From Primulina eburnea (taxonomy: Eukaryota > Streptophyta > Magnoliopsida > Lamiales > Gesneriaceae), in NCBI RefSeq assembly GCF_022965805.1, contig NC_133108.1, positions 37,952,051-38,016,050 of the forward strand: DNA of 64,000 nucleotides, read 5' to 3'. The position numbers and the translations under genes are program-made. The notes beneath the pieces were generated by a model. The model saw only the letters and a list, made by a program, of their open reading frames with translations, did no database searches and was not told the DNA's origin. Of this stretch, positions 22,900-36,135 are shown piece after piece (positions within the stretch are counted from its first letter, which is position 1; every line of letters starts with the position of its first letter).

Positions 22900-25179
22900 A
22901 TATTACCTCTATGTGTTATTCTCATACATATATACATATGTTAAAGTAAAAGTTTGGCGCACAAAATATTATTATTCACGGCAGAAAACATTTCTCACCT
23001 TTTAATCTGAAATCCAGCTCGGAGTATGTCCAAAAGGTGTTTCTTTGATGGAAGAAGTTTACGTTAAAATAATGGAGGGCAAAGCTAAAGCGCATGAAGT
23101 AGACATCTTTTTTCCAAAGTTTCTTGATTACTTTTTATGTTACCTGTTCGCAAAAGCTTAGATTTATAGCAACAATTTTTATTATAAAACTTTTTCATTT
23201 TGTTTCACAAATTTAAAATAAATCTAAGGTTGTCCGGTGGTCTGAGTGGACTCCACTCCAATAATGGGCAAAATTCGGTTCGCCCCCTTTTTTTTTTTGC
23301 TATTATAATTTCAAATTTATCCTCATATATACTTTCTAGTAGCTTACTAGCGTATAAAATCTATGACATTACTAAAAAAAATCTTACCTGGTGTCTAATC
23401 TCGAAACTCAAGGTTGACGCCAGTATTATTTATCAAGCATACAATTAAAAAACAATCAAGCTCGTAACACAATATAAACCAAAACCAGTTTATATCATAA
23501 CTTTCAAAATGATAACAACATCTTTTACAATGAAAAAACCGAAAACGACATGATTCAATGCGGAAACGTTACCACTGAAATAAAAGATTAAACCTAAGAT
23601 AAAATCTCAATTTGAATGGGGGGTCTTCTTATTTATAGGAGTGGGGTGAAAATCTTACCATAATTCGATTAATATTCTTTCCAAAATTTGGATATGATCC
23701 TTCCATAAATTTCGAGATACTCATTCTATAATATTGATATGCTTCCTTGTTGAGAAAAATTGTCTTCTATGTAATATTTCCTTCTAATTAGGTGGATATC
23801 CAACATTAATTTACTGAGCATCTTACACTGGATTTTGATTTCCATGTATTTATTGTCTTGGAAGATTTCCTGCATAACATGTATTATTTATATTTTCAAA
23901 TTTATTATAACTCGGAACTCAAATTTTTATACATGTCTATATTTAATTAATTGCATACCAAAAAATTTTAGTTCTCACACCTTCATTATCTAGTCTTTGT
24001 TTTATTTGTTAACAATCAATTATATTCATAATTAGATTTTGAAAAATATAATATTTATAATCTATTCCAAAAAACACAAACTACTGCATTTATGTGTTAT
24101 TTGTAGATTCTAATCTACACATACATATATAAAGTATAAACATGATCAAGAAATTAATATCAAGAATTAATTTGAAGTTAGGTAAAGTAATTGGTTCCAA
24201 AGATTTTAAATTCATTTGATGAATTTGATGAATTTATGTATACGTAATGCATGCAATGATAATAACGATAAATTTGAAATATATACAAAACGGTTGTCAT
24301 TCCAAATAAAAAAACAAATCTTCATCAAATCAATTTATTACATTCAGACGCAACTTAAATTTAGAGTAGGGAACTAAAATAATTTGACAGCTAAATGAAT
24401 TTAATTTTAAATTAATAAAAGATAAATATAGACGAGACTTGGACGACACCTAAACCAATTGAATGTGGGATTCATGATTTTGTCACTTAAATCTCTTTAA
24501 ATTTTCCATTTTGCTAGATGTTGATATTTAGGGTGGCGACTGGCGCAGGGGACCACGGCTAGCTAGCTTCTTCAAGTCTTGAGTCAGGCAACTTTCAATT
24601 GCAGCTGATGGCACTGTATATATCATCATATCCCGCCATCATTCAATTGTGATGATCCTCTAGCAAATCGGCATCTGACTATGTCAAATCTTCCAAAATC
24701 GTCTGAAAACCACAAACAAATCGGTTAGGAGACGTCGGGATTTCTCTCAACATGACCCTCCGATGTTTAATTCAAGCAAGTTAAGGATAGGGAGAGTTAA
24801 AACAATACGATGACAACTAGACACGATTGTTTAGTGTATAAAACAATTTAACTTATTTCTAGCTCGACTGCTAATATAGTCGAATTAATCGAAATCTTGG
24901 GTTGTTATTGAGGGTATTAGTATGATGAGACAACGAGACATGATTGTTTTCTTTGTCCTATGTCAATCGACTATTTTTACGTCTATGGTACATGTGTTCA
25001 TTCAGTTTGGGTGGGTGTACTTGTTTTTACGGGGAGATGGATGATTTTGTTCTAAACAAGGCAATTGAAAAGGCTGTTTGAACTAAAGCCGTGCTCTTTC
25101 CGTCCATGTCCAACACGTACACTCGAAGGATTTTTTGTGTTTACTTCTTGTTTACTTAAATGTATTCGATATTTATTTC
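22900..25179. other. Intergenic DNA upstream of the SPL9-like gene, no gene recognised
   Basis: AT-rich sequence with scattered stops in all frames. The part nearest 22687-23100 is probably promoter and leader of the SPL9-like gene. No transposon ends or RNA genes were recognised. Confidence 0.6.
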
Positions 25180-25361
25180 GAGTAGGTTTTTTATGAGACG
25201 GTTTCACGAATCTTTATCTGTGAGACATGTCAACCCTACTGATATTAATAATAAAAAATAATACTCTTAGCATAAAAAGTAATATTTTTTCATGGATGAC
25301 CCAAATAAGAGACTCGTCTCACAAAATATGACTCGTGAGACCGTCTCACACTAGTTTTTGT
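25180..25361 (-). mobile_element. MITE copy 3 (GTGAGAC-GTCTCAC family)
   Basis: Full-length copy in the inverted orientation. The ends are ATGAGACGGTTTCACGAATC and CGTGAGACCGTCTCACACTAG, with the shared core TACTCTTAGCATAAAAAGTA and TTTTTCATGGATGACCCAAA. Confidence 0.85.
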
Positions 25362-25723
25362 CTCACTTTTATCGGATGTTATAATTTTTTTGTTTTTGAT
25401 AAGTGAGATAAATGTCCAATACACTAAATATAGATTATGTAAATGCCAAAAAACCCACGTTATAAAAACATTCAGCTAAATTTGAGAACTACTGAAATTT
25501 GTACCAATTTTATATATACATTTATTAACTATAGAAATTATATATATCTCCATCTAGCAATTATCATATTGTATATGAGGAGACCATTGTAAGATAGATA
25601 AACTTAAGATGATGATGTAGGCATAGTTTTTAAATTTAATTGTAGTAAATGTAATATATGTCATTCTTAGAGTTAAATAGGGTTTTTTTTAAAATTATTA
25701 TAAAGTTAAGGAGATATATATAA

Positions 25724-25771
<48 letters not shown>

Positions 25772-26805
25772 GTAAAATTTATTATATTTAATTGGTGGGG
25801 TTTTAGGGTCCTATGTTATAGGGTGGCATAGGAACTTTATGGTAGGTAATAATTTCATAGCAACATTTATTATTAGAAGCCATATTTATTCGATTTGGTC
25901 CATAAGGCATGGGTATTTGAATCGTATACGAATATACTAAAGTAACAAATTAGATAAACTCACTCTATCATATAAATAAATATTTGGTCCATACAATATT
26001 TCCATCCACAAATTTAGACTCCAAATGTCGTTGTCAAAGGCAGAAAAATGTTCCAATCCTTGTACCAATCTAGTCAACACATATTTGCATATGCCAGTTC
26101 TTGTCTTTTTGCTAGTTTCGCGTCAAAGGATTTTGGTGCCAAAACTTTCGCAAATGTCTATAGTCAAATTTAAACCATTTATTACACAACAAGATATGTA
26201 GTTCTCGGAAGTAAAAATAATAATAATAATTGGAGGAATTTAAGTTGAATAAGACAGTAATAAATTGTTGGCGTACGTATGTTGTGTGCATGGGAGATGT
26301 GTGCTTTCTGGTTACTACTTTATCTACTTTTTCCAGCTCCATTATGTATAGTTTGGAACACGATTTAAACACTTATGCATAGAGAAAAAAACGTTAGTTG
26401 TTCACTTATATTTGTTTTATTCGACGTTTGATTACATATCATTTGTGAATGATCACTTTACGCGGTGGCCGAATATGACGCTATCTGGGTTAGAATTTTA
26501 AACTCTAACATCCTTTAATATTTTAAATTGATCTACCCGAACTAATATCAAATTTATCCAAAATTATACAAAAATTCACATATAAATTTTTTACAAAAAA
26601 TTTGGACCACCCGAGCTAAGGGTTGTACCTCCGCCCCTGACTTTACGTCGTCGCGAACATGATCGAAAAAATGTGATCCAAGGCTAAGTACAAAACATAA
26701 AATATATATTAAAATTAAATAGATTACATCGGCATTTTAATTTGTCGATAAAATGTCATCATAAGAATTGGACTTTGTTGCACATAAACAAACAAATAAA
26801 TAATT
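25362..26805. other. Intergenic DNA, no gene recognised
   Basis: AT-rich, including a (TA)n run at 25735-25767. The short frames on either strand show no recognisable protein. Confidence 0.6.
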
Positions 26806-26990
26806 GAGTAGGTCTCTTGTGAGACGGTCTCATGAATATTTATCTGTGAGAAGGGTCAACTCTATTGATATTCACAAAAAAAAAAAAGTAATACTCTTAG
26901 CTTAAAAAGAATACTTTTTCATGGATGATCAAAATAAGAGATTTGTCTCACAAAATACGACCCGTGATATCGTCTCACATGAGTTTTTGT
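26806..26990 (-). mobile_element. MITE copy 4 (GTGAGAC-GTCTCAC family)
   Basis: Full-length copy in the inverted orientation, with ends TTGTGAGACGGTCTCATGAA and TATCGTCTCACATGAG and an A-run near 26877. Its right end was duplicated together with flanking DNA (see 26981-27052). Confidence 0.85.
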
Positions 26991-27052
26991 ATAAATAAAT
27001 AAATAAATGTGTAATGAGTTTTTGTATAATAAATAAATAAATGTGTAATGAT
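26981..27052. repeat. Tandem duplication, two units of about 36 bp
   Basis: GAGTTTTTGTATAA followed by AATAAATAAATGTGTAAT occurs twice head to tail, overlapping the right end of MITE copy 4. Replication slippage or faulty repair after insertion is the simplest cause. Confidence 0.85.
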
Positions 27053-29074
27053 ATTAAATTGTTTTGGTGGTACGTGCGATAATGTTTGGATGAGCGTAGT
27101 GTCAAGTCAAGGCAGACAATTAAAATGCTAAAAACAAAAACACAAAGGGGTCCCCTTTTCTCTCCCCCAACTCTTTGGCATTTTACCCCTTATATATACA
27201 CTCTTCCAATTAAATCGTTTTATTTATTTATAAAAGAGTTATGTAGAATCTCCCAATTTAAAAAAAAAAATTACAGAATTTTAAAGATTTATTTTTGTAA
27301 GATTTTTATTGATATTTATAAATGTTTTAATAGAGTTTTATGAATTTCATAATTTATGATTGTGATTTTTTTGAAAAACAAAATTGAATTAACAGTTCAG
27401 CGTGAATAAATTTTGTTTTTTAAAAATATTTTTATATATCAAATGTTATCTAAAATTAATAAAATAAATAAATTTTAATTATTAAAAAAATTTATTATTA
27501 TTTTTAATTTATGAACCAATAAAAATGATACTTTTTTGTTAAGTAGTGTAATGAATTTTATTAAATTTTTTAATAAATATAATTTAAATTTTGCGAGGCT
27601 TTGTAACCAGAACTTGAAAAATAAAATAGATGATTTTAATAATTTTGATTTTAAATTTTTGTTAACAATAAAAAATATATATTTTAAAAAATTCTAAACA
27701 ATGTAAAATAAAGGAGGACCAAGGAAATGAAAGTGAGTGTAAATTTGAGATATTTCCAAATTAAATGTACATTCGGATCTTTATGTTCAATCAAAGACAT
27801 TTTTGACATTTATTAATTGTACATTAAGCTTTAATTCTTGTACTCAATAGAATTTCATGGAGTCATTAAACGTCTATTGACATTCTGATTATCTCTCAAA
27901 TTTTTTAAAAGTCAAGTTTAAATATCACATTGTTTTTAAAACTTCACATTGAATATCACTATACTTTTATAGAGTATATAAAAATATAGAATAAATACCG
28001 CTCGACTTTTAGACTCCACAAAATCCATTAAAAATCTAATACAAGCGTGTTACGTCCTGACTGAAAAATTACAAGTCGCATATTCTTCACGTAATCGAAT
28101 TTTATATTTTTTTTTTCTATAAAAAATTTACTTAATTATACTTAAATGGATCTTTAAAACATTACGAGCCCATTCTTGGGGTACAACGACAGGCCCATTT
28201 ATTAGACGTGAAACTTGAAATGATTTATCTAATATCACATAAATTCATTCGATGAATGACTTTTTGAAGGCCCACTTTCTCTATTCAATGTTTTTTTTTT
28301 CCTTTCTACCCCATTTTTTTTCCTGAAGAAGTATTGTAGTATGAATTGTGGTTGTGCTGCTTGTGTCTTTATTAAGAAAGAATTTGGCTGGCTATTCTAA
28401 AAATGCCATTGCCATGCTCGTCAATATATAGATATAGGGACAATTCACATATGTGAATATGTACTAAGAGAATTAATTTATCGAACAACCATCAGCATAG
28501 ATGCGCTGATTGGTTTTCATTAACCTGATAGATATATAGTTATAGTTGTATATCATTAATCTCCATGATCGAATACATACATTGAGGTAGTTTTACTTGA
28601 TGAGTACACCATTATTCATGGTATTCTTCGATTTTGATTCTGTTAGGGAACTCTTCTCACAAAAATGTTGATGTCCGAGAACTATGAGAATCCTTCAATA
28701 AACTTGAAATTGAATCCAAGACGCATACACTTTCTTTTCTTCAGAAACTATTTGCTTCCACCATGGCGTTGCAGTCGAACTAAGCAAATTTCTCAAAGAT
28801 ACAATGGATTGCTAATAATGTTGTTTCCAAAGTGTGCGCTTGAAAACGACTCTCTATACCTTTGATTTTATTCAAACTTGATAATTGAATGTTTGTATAT
28901 TGTTTCTGCGGTATAACAATATCCAAACAACACGTATTTTCAGATAAAGCAGGTTCGGTAGTAAATGGAGGGGGACTTGTGTGCAGATATCTCAATCTAT
29001 TTGATAAATACTGAATGATTTATTTTATTTATAGCATATATGATTAAAGCATCAGTTGGGCGTTGCATATACCA
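27053..29074. other. Intergenic DNA, no gene recognised
   Basis: Very AT-rich with homopolymer runs. No protein, RNA gene or clear element end was identified. Confidence 0.6.
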
Positions 29075-30520
29075 AGCTTGGTCCCAGTACAGTGGTGATC
29101 GACATTTCTATCCGTAAAACGCTTCATATAGAGTCATTTCAATACTATTGTGATAATTGTTATTATAAGAGAACTCTATCAGAGGTAGATATTCACTTCA
29201 ATTACTACTGAAGTCTATTGCGCGTGCCCATATTCTCGAGGGTGTGAATCGTTCTCTCTGTTTTTCCATCAGTTTGAGGGGGATAAGTCGTACTAAGAGT
29301 AATTTTCGTTCTCATGACTTCTTGAAAGCTCTGTCACAAACGTGACACAAATCTTGGATCTCTATCCGATATTATGATTGTCGGCACTTCATGTAGCCAC
29401 ATAATGTTATCTATGTATAGAAAATCCAACTTGTCAATACTATAATTCCTTCGAACGAGTAGAAAGTACGTAGATTTTGTGAGTTTATCTATGATTATCC
29501 ATATCCCGTCATGACTGTGTATTGACTTTGGAAATTGTACTACGAAATCCATAGAAATATGTTTTCATTTCCATTCTAGGATTCTAACGGTTGCACTAAT
29601 CATTCCAGACGTTATTGCTCGACTTTCACTGGTTAGCATACTTCTCACTTAGATATAAAACTCGGCGATATCTATTTTCATTATGCTTCGCCAGAAACTT
29701 TATTTCAAGTCTCTATACATCTTTGTACTGTAGGGATGGAAATAGAATTTTGACTTACGCGCATCTGACATCATTTCTTGTCAAAGATTATCGAGGTCTG
29801 GCACAAGTAATCATCCTCTCATCCATAGGATTTTGTCTGGATCTACTTGAAAATCTGACGACTTTATTTCATTGGTTTGTTCTTTGAACTTTTCTAGTGT
29901 CATGCCTCTACTCTGATTTAACTTGACTGTTTTCTGAAGGCATGGTTGCACGGAGGGTGATGCTATGGTTATCTTACCCATGGTTTTTCTGACTTAAAGC
30001 ATCGACTACCTTATTTGCCTTGCCGGAATAGTAGCTTATTGTCAAGTCATAGTCCTTGAGTAACTTTATCCACAGTCTTTGCCTCATTTTTAATTCTTTT
30101 TGAATGAACAAATACTTGAGGCTTTGGTGGTCTGTGAAGATTTCACATTTCGCACCATCTGTTTCCGAATTTTTAAAGCAAAGACCACTGTTGCCGACTA
30201 GAGATCGTGAGTAGGGTAGTTTGGCTCACGCAGCTCCAGTTGACTCGCCTGTCTTGCAGGAGTACGCATCAGAGACCATCATTTGATGCTTCGATATAGA
30301 TGATAAAATCATTGTCCTCAATTGACAACACCAACACTGGTGTAGCTCCAAGCTTTTCATTTAATGTTTGAAAGCTCTTTTCACATTTTTCGCTTCAATT
30401 GAATTCAGAGTTCTTTTGTGTAAGTCTCGTCAGTGATATGACTATTGAAGAGAAGCCTTCGACAAATTTCCGCTAATAGCCTGGTAATTCAAAGAAACTT
30501 CTAATTTCGGTTGCATTTTT
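29075..30520 (-). pseudogene. Decayed Gypsy (Tekay-type) pol fragment: RT end, RNase H, integrase
   Basis: On the minus strand, pieces in shifting frames match the intact element at 10765-19139: [12 protein letters not shown] and TRLTQKNSEF near 30420-30500, the RNase H region near 29990-30360, MDFVVQFPKSIHSHDGIWII at about 29500-29552, SDRDPRFVSRL near 29340, and [11 protein letters not shown] at the left end. Stops and frameshifts interrupt it throughout. Neither LTR is next to it. It is much older than the complete copy. Confidence 0.85.
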
Positions 30521-31289
30521 TTCTCGGCTAATTTAGATTTGTCTTTGCTAATAAAGTTTTTAATATTGAGAATTTAGAATGGACACCATGTTTATCGGTA
30601 TACAAGATTCAATGGATAATGAATGCTTTGCTTTCCCAAATAAATCTACATAAATATCTAATTTCCTTGTTCTCCTTATAAATTTCGCCGTATCACTTGT
30701 GCAATGCACGTCTTACTTACTGGTATAATTAAATGAGTTCGATTGCTAAATTGGTTATTTGATGTATACCAAAACAAAATAAGCAATGAGTACCTCTAAA
30801 ATTTCATGATGTTTCATACTCCGAGATAATTCGTTAATTTTTAAAACTGTTTCACTTGCCGGTTCCAGTTTCCACGAAGCCCAAGCCAAAAACAGAACAA
30901 AATCAAAGCCTGTTTCTGTGTTCGAATGAATGACGAACCGCTCTGGAGAAGAAGTCCACCTTCTTGTATCTCAGACGTGTGACACAGCATCCTCGCACTC
31001 ATGCACTTCAATTTCAATGTAATACAATTTCATGTAGCTGTGATAATCTGAAAGAGAGAATAAAACTGCAAAATAAAGGTAAAAAGGGGTGTGTGTATAT
31101 ATATATACCATGCTTGCAACACATGTAGCAGGTGAACTAAAAATGAAGAAACTTGCTCGGTTATTCAATGGCATAAACAAAGGAAACTTGTGACAATCAA
31201 TCTTCTTTACTAATGTAAAAGACTCAAGTTGACAAGCTTTGTCAAAGACATACTCCAAAAGAACACAAGAACGGAGATTCGTGCAATCT

Positions 31290-31694
31290 TCATAAGCACT
31301 CAACCCCAACTTCAGCGGCCCGCCTCGGCTTATTTTTCCTTCTGCTTCCAAGTTGTCTGTACCCAACAGACTTGATCGAGTCAGTACCATTAGTCTCGGT
31401 TCCATTGCCATTTTCCTCTTTAAATGGCTCCATAATGTCCTTGACCTGTGATGGCCTTTTTCTCTTCTTGTCATTCTCTGTGGCATCTTGATGCTTGGCA
31501 AGTTTATTGAATACCAAACGTTTTGCATCTTCTTCTATCTTCTCGAATTCATCTTCTTCCTGAACACTATCATTTACATGTATTTGCGGCCTTCCTCTTC
31601 TCCTCGTAGCTATTTTCTCATCCTCACCACTTTTATTATCATCAGTGGTGGCAAATACAGATTGTTTCTTTCCTTTTCCTCTCCCTCTACCCAT
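31290..31694 (-). CDS. Small basic AT-hook-like plant protein of unknown function (134 aa)
   Basis: A single-exon coding frame starts MGRGRGKGKKQSV, has an RRRGRPQ segment at about residues 31-37 (RGRP is the AT-hook core, which binds the minor groove of AT-rich DNA), an acidic middle (QEEDEFEKIEED), KKRKRPSQVK at about 77-86, and ends SRRKNKPRRAAEVGVECL. I recognise the N- and C-terminal motifs from a conserved family of uncharacterised plant proteins. The composition suggests nuclear localisation. The region upstream to about 32600 looks non-coding and may hold a leader with an intron. The function is not known. Confidence 0.8.
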   Translation of the reverse strand: MGRGRGKGKKQSVFATTDDNKSGEDEKIATRRRGRPQIHVNDSVQEEDEFEKIEEDAKRLVFNKLAKHQDATENDKKRKRPSQVKDIMEPFKEENGNGTETNGTDSIKSVGYRQLGSRRKNKPRRAAEVGVECL

Positions 31695-34290
31695 TTTTCG
31701 GGATCAGGAATCAGAACAGAAGAACAAAACTCTGGAAAAGAACACCACCACTGCTTTACAAATCCCAAGAGTTTATCTTGATCGAGCTACAAAATCCAAT
31801 AGGAACAATCAAAAAGAGTACGCAATAATCCGACCTGTAAGGCTGTAAACTCTAACCATGCGACCATAAGACAGAAAGTGAAACACATACATAGTTTAAT
31901 TTATCCTGAATAACAACACAAGTCAGAACCAAGTAAATCTGAAGCTTATCTAAATACATCTTCTCATTAAACAGGCCTACTACTTGTTTAATACATCAAA
32001 ACCAGCAAAAACTCAGTATGATAAGTCATAAATTACGAATGAAAACCAAGCAAATCTCAATTACACATATATGCTTGATATATCTAACAAAGGATAAATA
32101 AACAGCACCAAGAAATAAGTTTGTCATGATCTCACAATAAATCTATAATCAAATTATCACTTAAGAAGCTCAAAAGGATAATAAAATAACAACACAGAAG
32201 AATAGACGAGCATACCAAATGAAGCTGATTTAGAAGATGCAGCAGCTTTTTACATCCTTGTTAAAAGCAATCATTTTACGAATATGGTTAAACCAGCCAC
32301 GAAACTGATCAAAACCCAATTACCAGATGGATTTTCTATTTGCATGAACAGTTTCGATACAAAAAGATGAAATCTTGACACACCGAGAGAGAAATAAAGA
32401 AATATTTATCTGAACCAAGCTAAAATGAAGGGCCAGACCAGAAAAACAACAAGGGTGGGGAAAAGAGAATTTAGCAGATGAATTCAGATGCAAAAAGGTT
32501 CACTCTTTTTTCCCATTTGAACCTTGAAAGGTTGAAAAACTAAGCCAATGAGCTGAGAGGCGCAAGCAAAGACGGCAAGATGGAGAAAATTAAAGGAAAT
32601 GAGTGAAAATCACGAGCATTTTAAAGGGAAAAATGATGAGAGTTGTTTATTAATTTTTTTTAGGCCGAAACGACCAGTCAGGGTAACGGAATAAAAATGC
32701 CCTTAAATATTATTACTTTTGAAAAAATAAAATGACAACACAATTGAAACAATATCGCAAGCAAGAACGTAATTTTCATTTCATCGGAAAGAGATCAAAA
32801 GTTAACCCTTGATATCGAAATGCAATCTTTTGTATGTCACTCATATTCCACAAATTTTGCGAGAGCCGTCAATTCCTGTACATAAAACTATGCGAGATCA
32901 TTAGTATTTGTTAGATGAGACTCATTCTGAGCAAGCTAGCACTCTTTGCTTTGGTGGTTGGATTTTAGACACCCAAAAACAGGGTGTTTCTTTTTTTAGT
33001 TACAACACAAGCGGGGAGGTGGATCGAACCCGAGGAGGGGAATCAGCTAATCTGATGGATGGGATCACTGAAATACAAGCCCGATTTCCCAAAAACAGGT
33101 TTACAGGCAACTATCAATTGTTTTTTGATCGTAAATGAATTAATGTTCCAAGGACCAAATGACAAAGACCCGTTGAATTTTATCGTTGGGGTGTCAGCTA
33201 GTATCCTTCTGGCATGGGGACCACACGTTCAGCAGCTGGAGTAAAGTGTTGATGAATTGACTGAGCAGTCGACTTTCGCAACACGCGTTAGGATTCAGGG
33301 CCACCTGGCTATTTAATGGACTTCCAAGTGATTATGAGGAGGGACCCAAATTCCATCAAGAAAGCCAATCAAGATTGCTTGCATATGATCAGATATACGT
33401 CAGCTATAACTTCGAGCAATGACTTGAAAGCATAAAACGTGAGTTGAACAAAACAGCAAGAATAAAAACAAAAACAAAACTTGAAATTTTATTAGTAAGT
33501 CGTTGAAAAATGTGAATTTCTAACATGGAACTTGATGGAATTGGTCTCGAAGAACGAAAGAGACTTTCTTCTGGTTCAGAAAAGCTCTACTCCCCTATGG
33601 AACACAGGGACATATCTCCTTAGAAGCTATTCCGCTGTTATTTCTAAGGATTCAGTATCAGCCTTGGTCAATCTGGCAGGATATTCAGGCAAAAAAAATC
33701 ATCCTCCACATGAACAATCTCGAGGGAAATTCATTTACTGTCCCGAAGGTAAAGTGTTTTTGTGGGGGTAGTAAGCTATGAATAACATTTACCATAAAAA
33801 TATATATCAAAGGCCATGTACTGGTAACCATGAGGACCACCTACATTACTGACATTTCTTATGATAATGAGACATCAACTGAACCTGTTAATTGTAGTTT
33901 CAAATGAAGATCATTAAGGAACAAAATCATTGAGACTACATTTTTTGCTTTAGCTTGCTCGAGTGAAAAAGTAGCGAGCTTACTCGAGTGAAAAAGTAGC
34001 GAGCGGACTGAATTTCAGCAACTCCTCCATGCCAGAAAAGGGTGCATTCCATCACAAAAGACTATAATTTTTTATTGTTTTGTGGGATTATCTCAAGTGT
34101 CCAGAGTCTTAGATCGATAATTCAAATTTGCAACTCTACCTAGACAATCACTTGGTTATTTTGAACTCTACATTTGCTTAAAAGTTCTTTCATGTCAAGT
34201 GTTAACATTTGTATGGCAGCTCAGTTGATAAGCATCTGAGACCAAGTAAAAAAGGGAGGAAACTTTTTCATTTAGAATATATTTTTTCCT
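31695..34290. other. Leader/promoter region and intergenic DNA, no further gene recognised
   Basis: The part near 31695-32640 is probably the 5' UTR (possibly spliced) and promoter of the small basic protein. The stretch 32900-33780 has somewhat longer plus-strand frames, but they show no recognisable family and lack clear splice or start context. Confidence 0.5.
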
Positions 34291-34296
34291 TCATTT

Positions 34297-35770
34297 TCAT
34301 CCAAAATTCCAACCCCTGGGATGAGAATTGACATAAAGCCTTACAAATATTTCCTCTAAGCATGACATGAGAGTGCTCAAGGATAACTTTGGATACACTG
34401 TTCTTTCGTCTTTGAGCCATTTATAAGTCAAAAGTTTAAGCTTCACCCTCTCGATTGTATAAGATACAAGGGGAGGATGAGTGAGCAAATCAGTCACTGG
34501 GTAGCCCATTCTTTTGCAAAAGAATTTATCTTTGTTTCAATTATATCTTTGGACTGTTGAGAATTTGAGGAGATAATTTGACCATCGTTATGCCTTCCAC
34601 TGTTCACTAAACAATCAAATCTCTCTTGAAGTTCCACTCCTTTGCCTCGATACTCTTTAATAGCTCTTTCCATTCCTCTGACTTCTCAACAAAGCCTAGA
34701 CTAAAAAAAAAAATCAGTTTTGATTTCCCTCTCTTTTAGAACCCTGCTTGGATCTGGTAGCCGATCAATTCTCCTTCCAAGGATCCATGTCTTCAGCACA
34801 TTAGGATCTTACTTATCATTTGACCAAGCCTGCTCTTACCGCAGTTCAAGGCACCCATTAAGCTTTTAACTTTTTTGAGTTCACACGAGCCAAGCAGGAT
34901 TGGTATGAACCAAGATATTACAAATATCTCGAACAGGCATGTCAATTTCAATGAGAAATGTGTAGCCCTGACGTAAATTATTGATATACATTACAACTGA
35001 TATCTGCGGAAACTGAAGAAAGGTGTTTTGTACTTCACTCTTCAAGGTTCCAAATTTCAACAAGAACCCAAATAGGCAAAAGGTAAAAAGTCCAGAGCGC
35101 TTAAGTACAATGTCAGGATGTTGAACAATCAGTTTCCATAATTCATGCTCACTCAAGCCCAACTCACTTGGTAAGCACACAAGCTCAAGCATACATTTCC
35201 AGTTGTAGTTCTCTTCGGAGATATGCTCTTCAAACCAGTCAATATGAATTCCTGCATTCTTTAACTTCGGCAGAATCTCAACGTATTTTTCATTCATATT
35301 TCCTCTCAAAAGATAAGGACTTGAAGCAATAATCTTAACCACAAGAGACTGTTTTAACCCCAAACCCTGAAAAGATTGAAGCTTTGATTGCAAAACCCAT
35401 AATCATACCCAAAAATTTATGTTGCTTCCTTATAAATCTTTCCTATCTTGTTTCGCGCAATGCCATAATTATACAAGACATAATAGTTCTCCAACAATCG
35501 ATCATCATTCAAGAACATTAAATTGCGAGGAAGAAGCTATGGGTAGTTCAAACTCATTAATGGGATGGTACCTCAAGAACCGCGACAATGGACCGGCTCA
35601 CATCAGCATTGTCAATATATATCCTCTTCAACAACCTATCAAAAAACTCTGGAGAATCTTTATTCATGGTCTCAGCATCCATAAACTGCAAACCCTGGTG
35701 GAATGCAAGTATTCCAACAAAACAGCTTGTGCTTCGAAATCAAAGAAAAGATGGGTGATGGCAAGGTGAA
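34297..35770 (-). pseudogene. mTERF-family pseudogene
   Basis: mTERF proteins are organelle-targeted helical-repeat proteins that act on organellar transcription or splicing. Reading the minus strand from high to low coordinates: LLEYLHSTRGLQFMDAETMN with DSPEFFDRLLKRI (35600-35735), then KLQSFQGLGLKQSLVVKIIA, NWKCMLELVCLPSELGLSE, LQFPQISVVMYINNLRQGY (34890-35393), then DPNVLKTWILGRRIDRLPDP (about 34750) and a C-terminal piece MGYPVTDLLTHPPLVSYTIE (34297-34509). Stops, frameshifts and missing segments separate these blocks, so no full protein can be made. The order is preserved, which fits a gene decaying in place or a retained gene copy. Confidence 0.85.
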
Positions 35771-35839
35771 AGACAACATTTGTATGAAGTGGTGAACCGA
35801 CGCATTAGAATATGAATCAAACATAAGCAACGTAAAAAT

Positions 35840-36135
35840 CAGGAGTGGGAAAAAATATCGAAATATCGAAATACCGAAAAATCGTACCAAAAAAAATACC
35901 ATATTTACCGAAAAAATTGGTATACCTACCGCACCGAAATTTTCGGTATCGGTACGAAATTATTTTTTTCGGTATTTCGGTACCGATATAAACTTTTTTC
36001 ATATCGAAAATTCGGTATACCGAATATACGATATACCAAATTTCCGGTACCGGTATGAAAAAATTCCATACCGATATTTACGGTATGGTATACGGTACCG
36101 TAGTTCGGTACGATATACCGTACCGTCCACCCCTA
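35840..36135. mobile_element. hAT-type MITE with CGGTA-rich subterminal repeats
   Basis: 296 bp with ends CAGGAGTGGGAAAAAATATCG and, in reverse complement, TAGGGGTGGACGGTACGGTA. The flanks carry an 8 bp near-perfect duplication GTAAAAAT/GTCAAAAT (35832-35839 and 36136-36143). The interior is packed with CGGTA/TACCG and CGAAAT motifs. An 8 bp duplication and YAGGGGTGG ends are hallmarks of the hAT superfamily. No coding sequence. Confidence 0.8.

Noticed and set aside
24530..24680. Possible microRNA or ncRNA precursor in intergenic DNA
   Set aside because: No match to a mature plant microRNA that I know and no convincing hairpin was found by eye.
33532..33771. Plus-strand open frame of 79 codons
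   Set aside because: No family recognised, no splice partners, and no neighbouring exons; it is likely chance.
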